Below are positions 1-8,271 of a DNA stretch of 64,000 nucleotides, piece after piece. A program made the position numbers and the translations under genes. The stretch lies in the NCBI GenBank assembly GCA_951813535.1, contig OX638345.1, positions 3,526,608 through 3,590,607 of the forward strand, written 5' to 3'. The notes below the pieces were generated by a model that worked only from the letters and a program-made list of their open reading frames with translations, ran no database searches and had not been told where the DNA came from. Numbering within the stretch: position 1 is the stretch's first letter; every line of letters begins with the position of its first letter. The DNA comes from an uncultured Dehalococcoidia bacterium. GTDB taxonomy: Bacteria > Chloroflexota > Dehalococcoidia > Lucifugimonadales > UBA3495.

Positions 1-83
1 GGCGGCGCCGAGCCAAGAGGCCAGACACAGTGCCACGACAGCGTTTAGCGCGGGCGTGCAGAAAGCGGAACTCGGCAAGTAAG

Positions 84-111
84 CCAGCCAGTCCCTTCAG
101 CCACTGGCTGG
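84..111 (-). terminator. Hairpin downstream of the lipoprotein gene
   Basis: A perfect 9-bp stem (CCAGCCAGT at 84-92 pairs with ACTGGCTGG at 103-111) with a 10-nt loop lies about 15 nt beyond the stop codon of the minus-strand lipoprotein gene. There is no strong T tract on either side, so it may be a 3' end-protecting hairpin rather than a classical intrinsic terminator. Nothing else is recognisable in bases 1-83. Confidence 0.4.
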
Positions 112-125
112 TCGTCCATGGTCTC

Positions 126-2135
126 CTACTCCGACCGCAACGCACGTTGGTACACCCGCTCCAACTCTTCATCGTGCCAGACCACTACGGCATCTTCGCG
201 CCGTTCGCCCGGCAGGGTCTGTTGCAGGGCGAAGAGCTCATCATTGCTGGCGCTCTCCAAGCCTCTCTCCTTGATTACGGCCTGAAAGAGTTTTATTTCG
301 CCCAATGCCTTCCCATATTCGGGGAGCCCGATGTTCTCCCAGTAGGCATCGCTATAGGGGTCGAACCCGAGGCGTTCGACGTGCGCACGGCATTCCACCC
401 CATTTTCACCCATGCAGTTGCCCCGATGGATGCTCATGTATTCTTCGGCTTCCTCGCGGGTGGGGGTGAGTTGGCGGCGTTCTACCTCTGCCTGTTCGAT
501 GAATTTATCGATGACGGCCACGATGGACTTTTCCACCGCCGCGCCCCTGGTCATGGACTCGTCCGTCATCATCCAGAATTCAGCATACTGTCGGATGTCC
601 CCATGGGTCACATCGTTTCCCTGCACGGTTGCCACCACCATCGTGTCTCCGTCTTTGGGTTCCAGGGCATCCTTGAGGGTCGATCCATCCCGCAGTCCGA
701 TGTCTTCACCCGTAACGTCTTCGCCCTCTACAGCAGCCACCACTTCCGAGTTGCCGTCTTCGGATTCGTAGGCATCGCCGCGGTTGTCACTGTGTTCAAG
801 CGGTGGCTCATTCCGATGGGTGGTTCCATACCTGGACCCCGTATCGGCGTCAAACGCTACCACACCCACCGAAAAGTCCCGCCGGGCTTCCTCCGGTGTA
901 ATGCCGGCCGTGCGCCATGAACCCCGGGCTTCTACCACCCAGACCAACGTGTCCGGGATTGCCGGGGACGATGATCCCCCTTGCATCGCATCAAACTCGC
1001 TCCTGCGCATCAAGCGGGCAGTTGGCGAGTGAGGTTTTCCGGTTACATTAAGCCCGGGGTAGTTGAAGCTCAGGTGCGCCAGTCCCAATCGGGCGGCCAG
1101 TCGTTCGGAGATTCTGGGGCCTCCGTCCATCCCAACCGGCCGATGCTCATCCGGTATTTTCCTCCACACTGACCGCGTTACGACCGGGTCCGTCATGATG
1201 CCACGCGAGAGTTCTCCCGTCTCCAGCCAGAAAGCCCGCACGACCGACGTGCCGTCCGAGAGCCGGATGCCGAGGAAGTAGCGTGGCCCGTCATGTCCAC
1301 GGTTCTGCTGATCCACCGGCGCTTCGAGCACCATGTCGACGAACCGCTCAATGGCGTGCCCGTCATCCATCGTGCCCAGGATGGTCAATTCGTTATCGTC
1401 AACGAGCACGTCTATGGCCGTGACCTTGCCCCGTATGTCCAGCAAATCCTCGCCGGTTTTGGCGGATGGGTTCGTGTCGGCTTCATACAGGATCGCCCTG
1501 CCCTCCTCCAACGTCCCCAGCCGGAACTTCGGCGAGTAGCCCATTACCTCAAAGACCTGAGTTCCCGGATTCAGGTGGGTGGAGTCGCCATCCTGGTACC
1601 GATACTCAGAGTCCGCATACCCGTCGCCTCTGAAGGCAACCCGGTACAGCTCTGGGCCCAGGTCTTCGACTGCCAGGTCGCGGTCATATCGGACATTTTC
1701 TTCTCCGGTGGAGCGCGACTTCCTCACGTACTGAATGCCGCCGAACTGCACTAAAGGAACCCAGCCGATGGTGTGCGGCCGAGGGCTCAGGTCCCCGCCG
1801 TTCGTCAGGCGCTGCACGACGAGAGCCACTGTGGGCCCGTCACTGAGAACTGTATCCAAGCGGTTCGCGCCGTCTGCCCGTCCGTCGTGTCGCTGCACGA
1901 CCCTGCCTTCGCTATCCAGAATGGCTTGAGAGCCCGACGCGACGTGAGTGATGTAGGCCACCCGTCCAGGCATCTCCGGAGTCAGTCCCTCCACGAAAGT
2001 AGCCACCACGCCGGAGCCCAGTTCCAGTCTATTGGCGGCCGAGTCCGACCATGGTGCGGGTCCCGGCATACCAGCGCAGGCCGACAGCGCGATAACCACC
2101 AGTCCCAGAGACACTGCGTTCAGAAGCGATTTCAT
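126..2135 (-). CDS. Secreted lipoprotein with a C-terminal SurA_N-like region
   Basis: Encodes about 669 residues. The ATG at 2135 is preferred over an ATG ten codons upstream because it has a GGAG motif at suitable spacing and directly starts a signal peptide (MKSLLNAVSL, hydrophobic core, lipobox ending in Cys20). The long N-terminal part, rich in Trp and acidic residues, is not recognised. The last 175 residues resemble the chaperone-like N domain of SurA/PrsA peptidyl-prolyl isomerases: a beta hairpin with VVATVQGNDVT followed by amphipathic helices; no PPIase domain is present. The hairpin motif occurs twice, about 40 residues apart (VVAAVEGEDVT, then VVATVQGNDVT), suggesting an internal duplication. 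Predicted to be membrane-anchored outside the cytoplasm. The function of the large N-terminal region is unknown. Confidence 0.75.
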   Translation of the reverse strand: MKSLLNAVSLGLVVIALSACAGMPGPAPWSDSAANRLELGSGVVATFVEGLTPEMPGRVAYITHVASGSQAILDSEGRVVQRHDGRADGANRLDTVLSDGPTVALVVQRLTNGGDLSPRPHTIGWVPLVQFGGIQYVRKSRSTGEENVRYDRDLAVEDLGPELYRVAFRGDGYADSEYRYQDGDSTHLNPGTQVFEVMGYSPKFRLGTLEEGRAILYEADTNPSAKTGEDLLDIRGKVTAIDVLVDDNELTILGTMDDGHAIERFVDMVLEAPVDQQNRGHDGPRYFLGIRLSDGTSVVRAFWLETGELSRGIMTDPVVTRSVWRKIPDEHRPVGMDGGPRISERLAARLGLAHLSFNYPGLNVTGKPHSPTARLMRRSEFDAMQGGSSSPAIPDTLVWVVEARGSWRTAGITPEEARRDFSVGVVAFDADTGSRYGTTHRNEPPLEHSDNRGDAYESEDGNSEVVAAVEGEDVTGEDIGLRDGSTLKDALEPKDGDTMVVATVQGNDVTHGDIRQYAEFWMMTDESMTRGAAVEKSIVAVIDKFIEQAEVERRQLTPTREEAEEYMSIHRGNCMGENGVECRAHVERLGFDPYSDAYWENIGLPEYGKALGEIKLFQAVIKERGLESASNDELFALQQTLPGERREDAVVVWHDEELERVYQRALRSE

Positions 2136-2342
2136 GACGCGCACCGCTCCATTTCCGTGACACATGGGTAAAGGACTATGAACCCACGCCTGCCCGATTC
2201 AACCATTTGCGCAGTATCCCCGCTGCCGCTCCACCTCGACCTTTCGTGATGTCCACTTTCGCCAATGGCAACGGACACGGCGTTACCAGGCTTCCTGCAT
2301 CATAAACCCACCATTCGTTTCCATTGGTGAGGACGCCCAACC

Positions 2343-2480
2343 GTTGTAAAAATGGTTGATTATAGTTACAAACTATCGTTAGCCATTCCTGAAGACGCGG
2401 TCTGAGCCGCGCCGCCGTCCCAACAGTGCAAGACGGCTCCGCTTGGGAATCTCACCCAAGAACACCGATCTGATCCCCGC
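2343..2480 (-). ncRNA. Putative TnpB guide RNA (reRNA/omegaRNA) region
   Basis: The non-coding stretch between the tnpB stop and the element end holds three hairpins: CTTGGG/CCCAAG (2442-2460), GCCGTC/GACGGC (2414-2437) and ATAGTT/AACTAT (2362-2376). In TnpB systems the guide RNA comes from the tnpB 3' end through the right end, with the guide read from the flanking DNA. By that rule the guide would start at base 2340 and run to lower coordinates, into the disrupted restriction-like gene. The location and structure are seen; the function is inferred from the family. Confidence 0.5.
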
Positions 2481-4052
2481 TCAAGCCGCCTCACGAGCCT
2501 CAGCCCGCACGACAGCCTGAACCGGATTGGGTCGGCGTCTCCGCTTCCCCAGCCGGTGTTGCGCTGCAAGCGCCGGTCTCAACTGCCCCAAGACCGCACC
2601 CCAGTGCGTCCACACGTGCTTCACTCGCGTCCTCGCGGGTACGGTGAAGGCGACCTGAACGCCATTGCCGACGGGACAGACCCACCGGCGTGGGATGCGC
2701 TCGGAGCAGCCGAGCAAACGTCGGGCCAGCACCAGAGCCGCTGCCTGATGGACCCTGAGCCCGTAACGCTCCATGAACTTCACCCGGCCGATCACCGAAC
2801 TGAACGCCGGGTTGACCTGATGTACCTCCACCCCCTGACGATAGCCGCGGGAGAAAAAGTACGCCTTGATCTTGCCGTAGCTGAAACTGGACAGCATCCG
2901 GCTGTACTTGCGGGACTCGCCTTCGAGAGCAGCCTTCTTCTGACGAAAGTCCAGCTTCTCAATGACGATGGGCTTGCCTGCCTCTCGAGCATAAGCCACC
3001 ACGCTGGCCACAGCATCTCCGATGATGGCCTCAGCCTGGCGCAGCGATTTCCCGTAGGTGACCAGCGGCACACTGAAGGCGTCCACATAGTTGCCCGAGG
3101 CGTCGGTCTCTGCCACCGCCAAGTGGTCGGCGTTGAGATCAACACCAATGGCACCATGCCGTCTATCCGTCAACACGGGCACGTCCATCATGGCTGTTGT
3201 GGCGAACACTCGCCAGCCCTTTTTGTCCCGCTTGAAGCGGTAGCTGATGGCCTGACCGAGAGTGGTGGCCCGTGCCGCTTTATCACCATGCTCGCCTCGG
3301 TAACGACGGTACTCAGCATTGCTGTCCAGCGCCGCCAGCACCTGCTCGTGACCGTGGTTGAAGTGGACGCCCCTGACCGTCAGGTATTTCCCATGCTGGT
3401 CCGCCAAGCAGTCAGGCAGCCGCAGCCGCAGGGTCAGGGTGCCGTCGTCGGCAACAGTGGCCACGCAGAGCTGGCAGCCCGCCGTCTCGTCACGACTGCC
3501 CAGCACGAAGAACTCGTCGCTACGAGAATCCCGCCAGTCAGGCAACCATTCCTGGTGGCTGCCGTAACCATTCTCCGCGAGGTGGTACTGCTTGCGCCAC
3601 AGCCGCCGCGACCCGAAGCACAGCCGCACCCGTCCCGCCGCTGTGTCGGCTTCCAGTGCCGCTTGTCGGCACCGCAGATTGACCAACCGCCGCTTCTTCT
3701 GATGAACCTGGTCATGCCGGCCACGTTCGGCGGCGTCGGCAATCTGCCGCTCAGCCCGCGCAATCCGCCGCTGCAGGGCGTCCAGCCGCAGTTTCTGCTG
3801 CTCTCTGACTGACGCCACCTTGCCGTCCAGCGACACGCGCACCCCGTTGAACATCCGGGCCGGTATCCCGTACCGTTGTAAGTACTCGCTCTTCATCGCT
3901 GGTGCGGACCGGCCGGCCGCCACCGCGGCAAAGAGACGCCGTTGCACGCGCCCGTACAATTCACCGTAGGCCGACAACGCGGCGTCGCCAACCACACGGT
4001 TCATCTGGCTGTACTCCGAAACGCGCGTCTGGTATGTGCCAGGATGCTGCAT
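2481..4052 (-). CDS. tnpB: IS607-type TnpB, RuvC-like RNA-guided nuclease
   Basis: 523 residues from the ATG at 4052, whose first base is shared with the tnpA TGA stop (TGATG), implying translational coupling. The RuvC-like core is clear: motif I IGVDLNADHLAVAE with catalytic Asp305, and motif II IVIEKLDF with Glu365. At the place of the third acidic residue the sequence reads YGLRVHQAAALVLARR, with His435 rather than Asp. The C-terminal Cys4 zinc ribbon of standard TnpB is also missing (a single Cys in WVCPVGNG). This longer, Cys-poor form appears to be a distinct subgroup carried by IS607-type elements. TnpB proteins cut DNA complementary to a transposon-derived guide RNA and help keep the element in place. 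Whether this variant cleaves DNA cannot be judged here. Confidence 0.85.
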   Translation of the reverse strand: MQHPGTYQTRVSEYSQMNRVVGDAALSAYGELYGRVQRRLFAAVAAGRSAPAMKSEYLQRYGIPARMFNGVRVSLDGKVASVREQQKLRLDALQRRIARAERQIADAAERGRHDQVHQKKRRLVNLRCRQAALEADTAAGRVRLCFGSRRLWRKQYHLAENGYGSHQEWLPDWRDSRSDEFFVLGSRDETAGCQLCVATVADDGTLTLRLRLPDCLADQHGKYLTVRGVHFNHGHEQVLAALDSNAEYRRYRGEHGDKAARATTLGQAISYRFKRDKKGWRVFATTAMMDVPVLTDRRHGAIGVDLNADHLAVAETDASGNYVDAFSVPLVTYGKSLRQAEAIIGDAVASVVAYAREAGKPIVIEKLDFRQKKAALEGESRKYSRMLSSFSYGKIKAYFFSRGYRQGVEVHQVNPAFSSVIGRVKFMERYGLRVHQAAALVLARRLLGCSERIPRRWVCPVGNGVQVAFTVPARTRVKHVWTHWGAVLGQLRPALAAQHRLGKRRRRPNPVQAVVRAEAREAA

Positions 4053-4642
4053 CAGCCTGCCTGCGCCGCCGCCAAGGCACGTTCCGCCCGCCGTCTGGCC
4101 GAACGCCGTCCGTAAAGCAGAGCGCACAGCGAGGTCATCACCTCGGTTACGTCCCGCACCAGGTCATCCTCCATCTCATCTTCTTCCATGACCAGAATGC
4201 GGGCTCCCCGTCCTGCCAGCGCAGCCGCCAGGTACTCAAACCCGAAACGGCTCAACCGCTCCCGATGCTCCACCACTATCGTGGCCACCGTATGGTCCGC
4301 TACTAAGCGACACAACCGACGGCGGTTTCCGTTCAATCCTGAACCGATTTCCTTGACCACCTCATCCGGTCGGCATCCCTGCTGCGTTGCCCATTCCACG
4401 ACCCGGCCCACCTGCCGGTCCAGATCGCCCTTCTGGTCTGCCGACGAAACGCGAGCGTACACCACGCAACGCCCATCCTGCTCAGGAGGCACCACCACGT
4501 AGTAACGCCCGTTCGGCAACTGCTCTACCTGAAGTTCTGGCGGCAGCTTCCCAGCATGGTGCATTCGGGCCGTGGTGGCCTTGTCGAAGCCATAAAGGCG
4601 GCCCCACGCGGTGAGGCTGATCCGGCGACTAACAACATCCAT
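4052..4642 (-). CDS. tnpA: IS607-family serine recombinase TnpA
   Basis: 196 residues from the ATG at 4642 (an upstream in-frame ATG at 4714 would begin inside host-gene sequence). The first 50 residues form a MerR-like HTH region (ISLTAWGRLYGFDKATT...GKLPP), followed by the serine recombinase catalytic domain: YARVSSADQ with nucleophile Ser66, the DLDRQ helix, and the conserved ERLSRFG motif, ending in a helix rich in Arg and Ala. This is the usual compact IS607 TnpA layout. It catalyses movement of the element through a circular intermediate and is followed by tnpB with a one-base overlap. Confidence 0.92.
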   Translation of the reverse strand: MDVVSRRISLTAWGRLYGFDKATTARMHHAGKLPPELQVEQLPNGRYYVVVPPEQDGRCVVYARVSSADQKGDLDRQVGRVVEWATQQGCRPDEVVKEIGSGLNGNRRRLCRLVADHTVATIVVEHRERLSRFGFEYLAAALAGRGARILVMEEDEMEDDLVRDVTEVMTSLCALLYGRRSARRRAERALAAAQAG

Positions 4643-5042
4643 AATCAACCAGAGTAGACTAAACTGACAACAGTTGGCAACCCTCCCGTCATGTCGGCAG
4701 CGTCGACGTACCACGAGAGTTGCTCTACGTGGGAATCAAGCGGCGCCCGCAACGATTTGGCCTCAATCAGTACGTTGGGCTGGACTTTCCCCTCAACAAT
4801 GGCGTGAACGTCGCGCTCCAGAAACAGCGCGTAGTCTACCCATCCGACATCGCCCTGCGCGTTCCGCATGAAATGTTCAATGGAGCATTCTTTCGGGTCC
4901 GCGGTGTTCCACCCCAGGGCTCGTATGATGGGGTCGATGACGGCGTATCGGGTTTGATCCTCGCGCCACGTATTCCACGGGAAGCCCATTGGGTCCCACT
5001 CGGCAATGACGCCGCAGACGTGCTCCACGGTTAATGCCAAAT

Positions 5043-5222
5043 TCATAAAGGGTCATCCTCGTCAGCGAATGTGATTCCCGCCAGGACACCGCTTTCTGCG
5101 CCAGGAAAGATGGAGTCTATCACCGCCTTGAAATCTGGCCGGAAAGCCCGGTTGATGGGCAAAGAGTTATGCTCCGGGTCGGTGGAAACTGCGCTCGCGT
5201 ACAGGAACTCCCTCCGAGTCAT
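5043..5222 (-). CDS. Small 59-residue protein between NYN and HsdR-N genes
   Basis: Starts at an ATG four bases after the stop of the NYN gene and ends in an ATGA overlap with the restriction-like gene. This tight spacing on both sides is the main argument that it is translated. The product begins MTRREFLYAS and ends in the acidic tail FADEDDPL; there is no signal peptide, membrane segment or cysteine. No family was recognised. Position between two predicted nucleases suggests a partner or inhibitor, but this is inference. Confidence 0.55.
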   Translation of the reverse strand: MTRREFLYASAVSTDPEHNSLPINRAFRPDFKAVIDSIFPGAESGVLAGITFADEDDPL

Positions 5223-5226
5223 GAAT

Positions 5227-6069
5227 TTACAGCACCGGATTTGACTCGGGCCCCTCGCTGAAACCCAGGGCACGTCGCACCGTCTCGTTGGTGCGCACCA
5301 GCCGGATCGCCGACGTGGGCCAGTCGGGGTTGCTCCGGCTGAGCACCTCGTGGCGCTCCACGATCCCCGCCTGCTGGTACTCGTCGACGAGCTTGCGGCA
5401 CTCGAAATCGTTCCAGGCCAACCCCCAGTCAAGCATCCATTGGTTGCACAGCATGCTGTAGCCCACAAAGTTGAGCCGGCCCTCCAGCCGGTCCATCTCC
5501 CTGACGAACCGCTCCAGGCCGTCGTCAATGCCAGCGTCATCATCGTCCGGCTCTTGCTGAACCGACACGGGCACATCACCATGCTCCGCCAGATGGATGC
5601 CCAGTTCCGCCTCCAGGGGGAACAGCGGCGCCGCGGCCAGCAGGTCCCGGGACACTGATTGGCTGAAGGCGCACAGCACGATGCGTGTGCCGTGGAGCCT
5701 GGCCCGGTCCACCAGGGCCTGGTAGTCGGCGTCCCCAGAGCCGAGGATCACCGTGCCGCAGTCCTCCCGGTCCCGGACCCACTCGTAAACCTCCAGCAGG
5801 ATGGCCGGGTCCGTCCGGTCCTTCCCCGCGCCGGTGCGGGGAGCGTGATACCGAGCCATGCCCTCATCGGTGAACTGTCGACCATCGTCGGCCCACAGCG
5901 TCCAGTCGCCGAAGGCCTTGCCGCCCTCCACCTCGCCGAATATGACGCCCACAGCCCGCATGGCGCGGCAAAGCTCGGCCGGCGTGACGGTCCGCTGGTA
6001 GAGTCGTGCGCCACGCCTGATGCTCTCCCAGTCGATGGCGATAAGGACACCCCGGGTCTGTTGGCTCAT
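5227..6069 (-). CDS. NYN (LabA/DUF88-type) domain nuclease
   Basis: 280 residues. Residues 8-160 form a NYN/PIN-like Rossmann domain: LIAIDWESIRR with Asp13, KDRTDPAILLEV with Asp84 and Asp87, and TVILGSGDADYQALV with Asp113 and Asp115. These are the acidic residues that bind metal in this RNase superfamily. The C-terminal region (190-280) looks helical with a winged-helix-like segment and ends SEGPESNPVL. The start overlaps a tiny upstream reading frame (ATGA). It is followed after four bases by a 59-residue gene and then by the HsdR-N-like gene, so it probably works with them, perhaps in nucleic-acid defence. NYN proteins are also found in RNA turnover, so a housekeeping role is possible. 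Confidence 0.8.
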   Translation of the reverse strand: MSQQTRGVLIAIDWESIRRGARLYQRTVTPAELCRAMRAVGVIFGEVEGGKAFGDWTLWADDGRQFTDEGMARYHAPRTGAGKDRTDPAILLEVYEWVRDREDCGTVILGSGDADYQALVDRARLHGTRIVLCAFSQSVSRDLLAAAPLFPLEAELGIHLAEHGDVPVSVQQEPDDDDAGIDDGLERFVREMDRLEGRLNFVGYSMLCNQWMLDWGLAWNDFECRKLVDEYQQAGIVERHEVLSRSNPDWPTSAIRLVRTNETVRRALGFSEGPESNPVL

Positions 6070-6155
6070 CTCATCGACCCTTGTGGCCCCGGTGCCCGTT
6101 GACAGTTCGTCGCCGTCATCCCGCAGGCCAGCGCCATCAACAGGAGGACCATCAT
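6066..6155 (-). CDS. Possible 29-residue lipoprotein-like or leader peptide
   Basis: A short frame starting MMVLLLMALACGM overlaps the NYN start codon by four bases (ATGA). It looks like a minimal signal peptide with a lipobox-like LALAC. No Shine-Dalgarno motif is evident, and it may be a coupling leader peptide or simply chance. The 150-bp gap between the upstream 180-residue gene and the NYN gene holds nothing else. Confidence 0.25.
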   Translation of the reverse strand: MMVLLLMALACGMTATNCQRAPGPQGSMR

Positions 6156-6219
6156 CGCCAGCGCGTCGCGCAGACAGTGCACGGATGGCTCTCTCAAGCG
6201 CCCAACGACGGAAACCCCG

Positions 6220-6762
6220 TCAGGGGCAACCCGCCCCGTCGGCCAGCCCGTCCGGCATTCCATCGCCGAACATCTGGACCGACGCCACCGCCGCGAAGCC
6301 GGGGTCGACGAAATAGCTCTGCAGCGGACTGTTGGCCGCCACCGGCCGGGACAATATCCTCCCCCGCTCCCGCTGGAGCCTTGCCAGCGCGCGGCCCATC
6401 CGCATCGCCAGCGCGCGCAGCTCCACCGGGGTCAGCTCGGCGCGCTGGCACAGGGCGCTCCTATGGATGCCCGCCGCACCGGCCCGCCACACGTGCAGCG
6501 CCATCCGCCGGGCTGCCGGCTGCAGACCGGACAGGAAACCTCGGGCCAGGGCCTCCGTCCATTCCCCGGGAGATACCTCGTGGGTTACCGCCATCACCTG
6601 CGCTTGGGCGGCTGGCGCGGTCTCGCCGACGTCATCACCAGGTCTCTCCGTTGACCGGTCAGCGTCACCCCCGGTGGCGGGGCGCCCCGCGATACCGAGC
6701 TGCCGCAGCACACCCATCACCTCGTCGACGCTGCCCTCGACCTCCACGCTCATCTTCGCCAT
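6220..6762 (-). CDS. Hypothetical 180-residue protein
   Basis: The ATG at 6762 is chosen because of a GGAG motif eight bases upstream. The N-terminus (MAKMSVEVEGSVDEVMGVLRQLG) looks like a small alpha/beta unit. It is followed by a low-complexity linker rich in Ala, Asp and Gly, then a helical domain at about 75-160 with many Arg and Leu residues (SALCQRAELTPVELRALAMR) that could be a winged helix. No enzyme motif or membrane segment is visible. It lies on the same strand and upstream of the NYN operon and may share its transcript. The function is unknown. Confidence 0.6.
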   Translation of the reverse strand: MAKMSVEVEGSVDEVMGVLRQLGIAGRPATGGDADRSTERPGDDVGETAPAAQAQVMAVTHEVSPGEWTEALARGFLSGLQPAARRMALHVWRAGAAGIHRSALCQRAELTPVELRALAMRMGRALARLQRERGRILSRPVAANSPLQSYFVDPGFAAVASVQMFGDGMPDGLADGAGCP

Positions 6763-6892
6763 GCCTGACACTCCGCTATGCTCGCTTACCACTCCGCAAT
6801 CATGCAGCAGAAGACGCCGCCCGACGGCGTGGCCACCGATGCTCCGACCTCATGAGTTAGAATTATGTCATTCCAAACCGGAGTTTTCATCC

Positions 6893-7057
6893 ATGACCAC
6901 GCCCTCCGATACCGTCGAGATTTACTGCGTCAAGTGCAAGGCCAAGACCGGCTCCAAGGACATCGAGGCCGTGACCATGAAGAACGGCCGCGCCGCCACC
7001 CGCGCCGTCTGCGTGGAGTGCGGCACCAGGAAGTTCCGCATCGGCGGACTGCCCTGA
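6893..7057 (+). CDS. DUF5679 small zinc-ribbon-like protein
   Basis: 54 residues starting at the ATG at 6893, with a GGAG motif eleven bases upstream. It carries two CxxC knuckles (YCVKCKAKT and VCVECGTRK) separated by about 30 residues, typical of the DUF5679 family. Members are short stand-alone proteins, common in Chloroflexota and Actinomycetota, or appended to ribosomal or topoisomerase proteins; the role is unknown but likely involves zinc and nucleic acid. The gene is intact and monocistronic. Confidence 0.85.
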   Translation: MTTPSDTVEIYCVKCKAKTGSKDIEAVTMKNGRAATRAVCVECGTRKFRIGGLP

Positions 7058-7105
7058 CCGTCCTCATCACCTGCCCGTCATGGCGCTGGACCTGGGCCTG
7101 ACCAC

Positions 7106-7474
7106 TCACCAGCTGCTGTTCACCCTGGACGGCGTGGTATCGGACGCGCATACCCGCGGACACGCCTGGACGATGCCGTTAACCGCGCTCTCGACATACC
7201 CGCCGGCGAGGCCCTCTTCCGCACCGCAGATGAAGTCCTGAATGCTCCCGGTCGGCTGGTAGGTGACGAGCGCGCCGTACCGGGCACCGGTCAGGTAGCG
7301 GGCGTTGTCGATAACCTCCTGGAGGACTACGCTGACGTCGAGATGCTGGCTGACGCGGCAGCTTGCCTCGCTCAGCTTGGATATCAGGGTTCTCGGCGCT
7401 TCGATCCGGCGCAGCAGGTCGTCAGTTTGCACTGGTCTCATGACGTCTCGACGCGATGTCAAGGTGAACTCCAC
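7106..7474 (-). pseudogene. Truncated GAF-domain sensor fragment
   Basis: The reading frame contains the beginning of a GAF sensor kinase: a helix (LLRRIEAPRTLISKLSEASC) followed by QHLDVSVVLQEVIDNARYLTGARYGALVTY. This resembles the N-terminus of the intact hybrid kinase at 11558-13966 (LELDAVLQEVVDSARSLTDADYG). The match ends near residue 85 and the rest is unrelated, so only the start of the gene survives. Probably non-functional. Confidence 0.6.
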
Positions 7475-7611
7475 TGGCCGGGAGCGTGACTCGACTGGCG
7501 CAGATGAGAGGAGACGGTTGGACCCCGGTCTCCCGTCGGCTTACCAATCGCCTCTGCGCTTGCGATTCGAACTCCAATTGAGTTCCTCGCGGTGCCGAGT
7601 CGTCCGATTTC

Positions 7612-7830
7612 TCACCAATGGGACGCGCCCGCATCAGCGGGTTGCGGTGATTGTGTACTCCTGGATTTGGTGGATGCATCAGCCGCGGTGATCGTGATCA
7701 CATTTTCGCCGGCGCTGAGGTCGCCCGTGTCGTCGGTGAGCGACGCATCTGTGTCGGCCGTGATGGAGTAGGTGTCAAAGAGGTTGGTCACTTTCCGGGA
7801 GAGCGTGATGCAGGTTGTGTCGGAAGGCAC
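7612..7830 (-). pseudogene. Decayed cadherin-like beta-sandwich repeat fragment
   Basis: The fragment VPSDTTCITLSRKVTNLFDT...TGDLSAGENVITITAADAST matches the pattern of the cadherin-like beta-sandwich repeats found in large bacterial surface proteins. The domain should continue with a TYTVTITR-like strand. Instead the frame shifts after ADAST, and the continuation is partly readable in another frame. There is no start and no end, so this is a relic of a surface-protein gene. Confidence 0.5.
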
Positions 7831-8271
7831 CGTGAGGGTGTACGAGGTGACGTCTTTTGCAGACGCGTGTTCATGCTAGGCTCCGTGTCCATGAATCGTG
7901 AGCGTGTGGAGGGAGCGCCGGAGCCGCCCCCAGACATCTGCACCAACGATAGGCCAGGAGCCCGGGGACGTGTGTTGCAATAATGTGATAAACGGAATGA
8001 CATTTATGCAGTCGGTATGACTCGGTATGACGTCGACTGCTGACCATCCTCGTTTTCCACCGCAGGGAAGTAACCCTGCCGATAGTTCCTGACCTGACCC
8101 GCGAAAATCGCAACGGGTTCGACGTTGGGACGCTGGGCCGAAACGGGGATGTTATCGCCGCTCCAACGATGAGCTTGATCGTCGAAATGGGATTGACCCA
8201 CCCCGAGGCAAGGGCATCATCCGCACATACTCAGTGAAGGTATGCACTACACATTACTGAAATGTGGTGAC
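7831..8271. other. No gene recognised
   Basis: Short frames exist on both strands but none shows codon bias, a ribosome binding site or a recognisable motif. The region lies between surface-protein and IS21 remnants and is probably degraded mobile DNA. Confidence 0.5.

Larger units (their letters stand above)
2341..4680 (-). mobile_element. IS607-family element, apparently complete
   Basis: About 2.34 kb carrying tnpA and tnpB. The boundaries come from the disrupted host gene: read on the minus strand, the flanks GGAGGG and TTGGGCGTCC rejoin in frame, and GG is present at both junctions, as expected for serine-recombinase insertion of IS607 elements at GG without target duplication. A 10-bp sequence, GGTTGATTAT, is present in inverted orientation near the two ends (2354-2363 and, as its complement, 4641-4650), the latter overlapping the tnpA start codon. 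Both genes are open and there is no sign of decay, so the insertion appears recent. Confidence 0.85.
2176..5046 (-). pseudogene. HsdR-N/type IV restriction-like protein split by IS607
   Basis: The gene starts at 5046 and runs to about 4681, where the IS607 element begins; the 3' part resumes at 2340 and stops at 2176. Joining the two pieces restores one frame of about 176 residues with the family-typical passage DMTGG-LGVLTNG-NEWWVYD across the junction. The N-terminal half shows the HSDR_N pattern: DQTRYAVIDPIIRALGW, then VDYAL and the PD-(D/E)XK core motif VLIEAK. Such proteins are predicted nucleases or restriction subunits. The start codon overlaps the stop of the upstream 59-residue gene (ATGA), so it is the third gene of an operon beginning with a NYN nuclease. 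As it stands the truncated product (about 122 native residues plus a few from the IS) lacks the end of the fold and is probably inactive. Confidence 0.85.

Noticed and set aside
30-920. Long plus-strand reading frame opposite the lipoprotein gene
   Set aside because: Complement shadow of the lipoprotein gene; no ribosome binding site and the residue composition of an antisense frame.
2556-3812. 418-codon plus-strand frame inside the IS607 element
   Set aside because: Runs opposite tnpB and shows no domain; the tnpB frame has clear RuvC motifs.
8004-8201. Minus-strand 65-codon frame
   Set aside because: No motif, ribosome binding site or conserved pattern; sits in degraded sequence.
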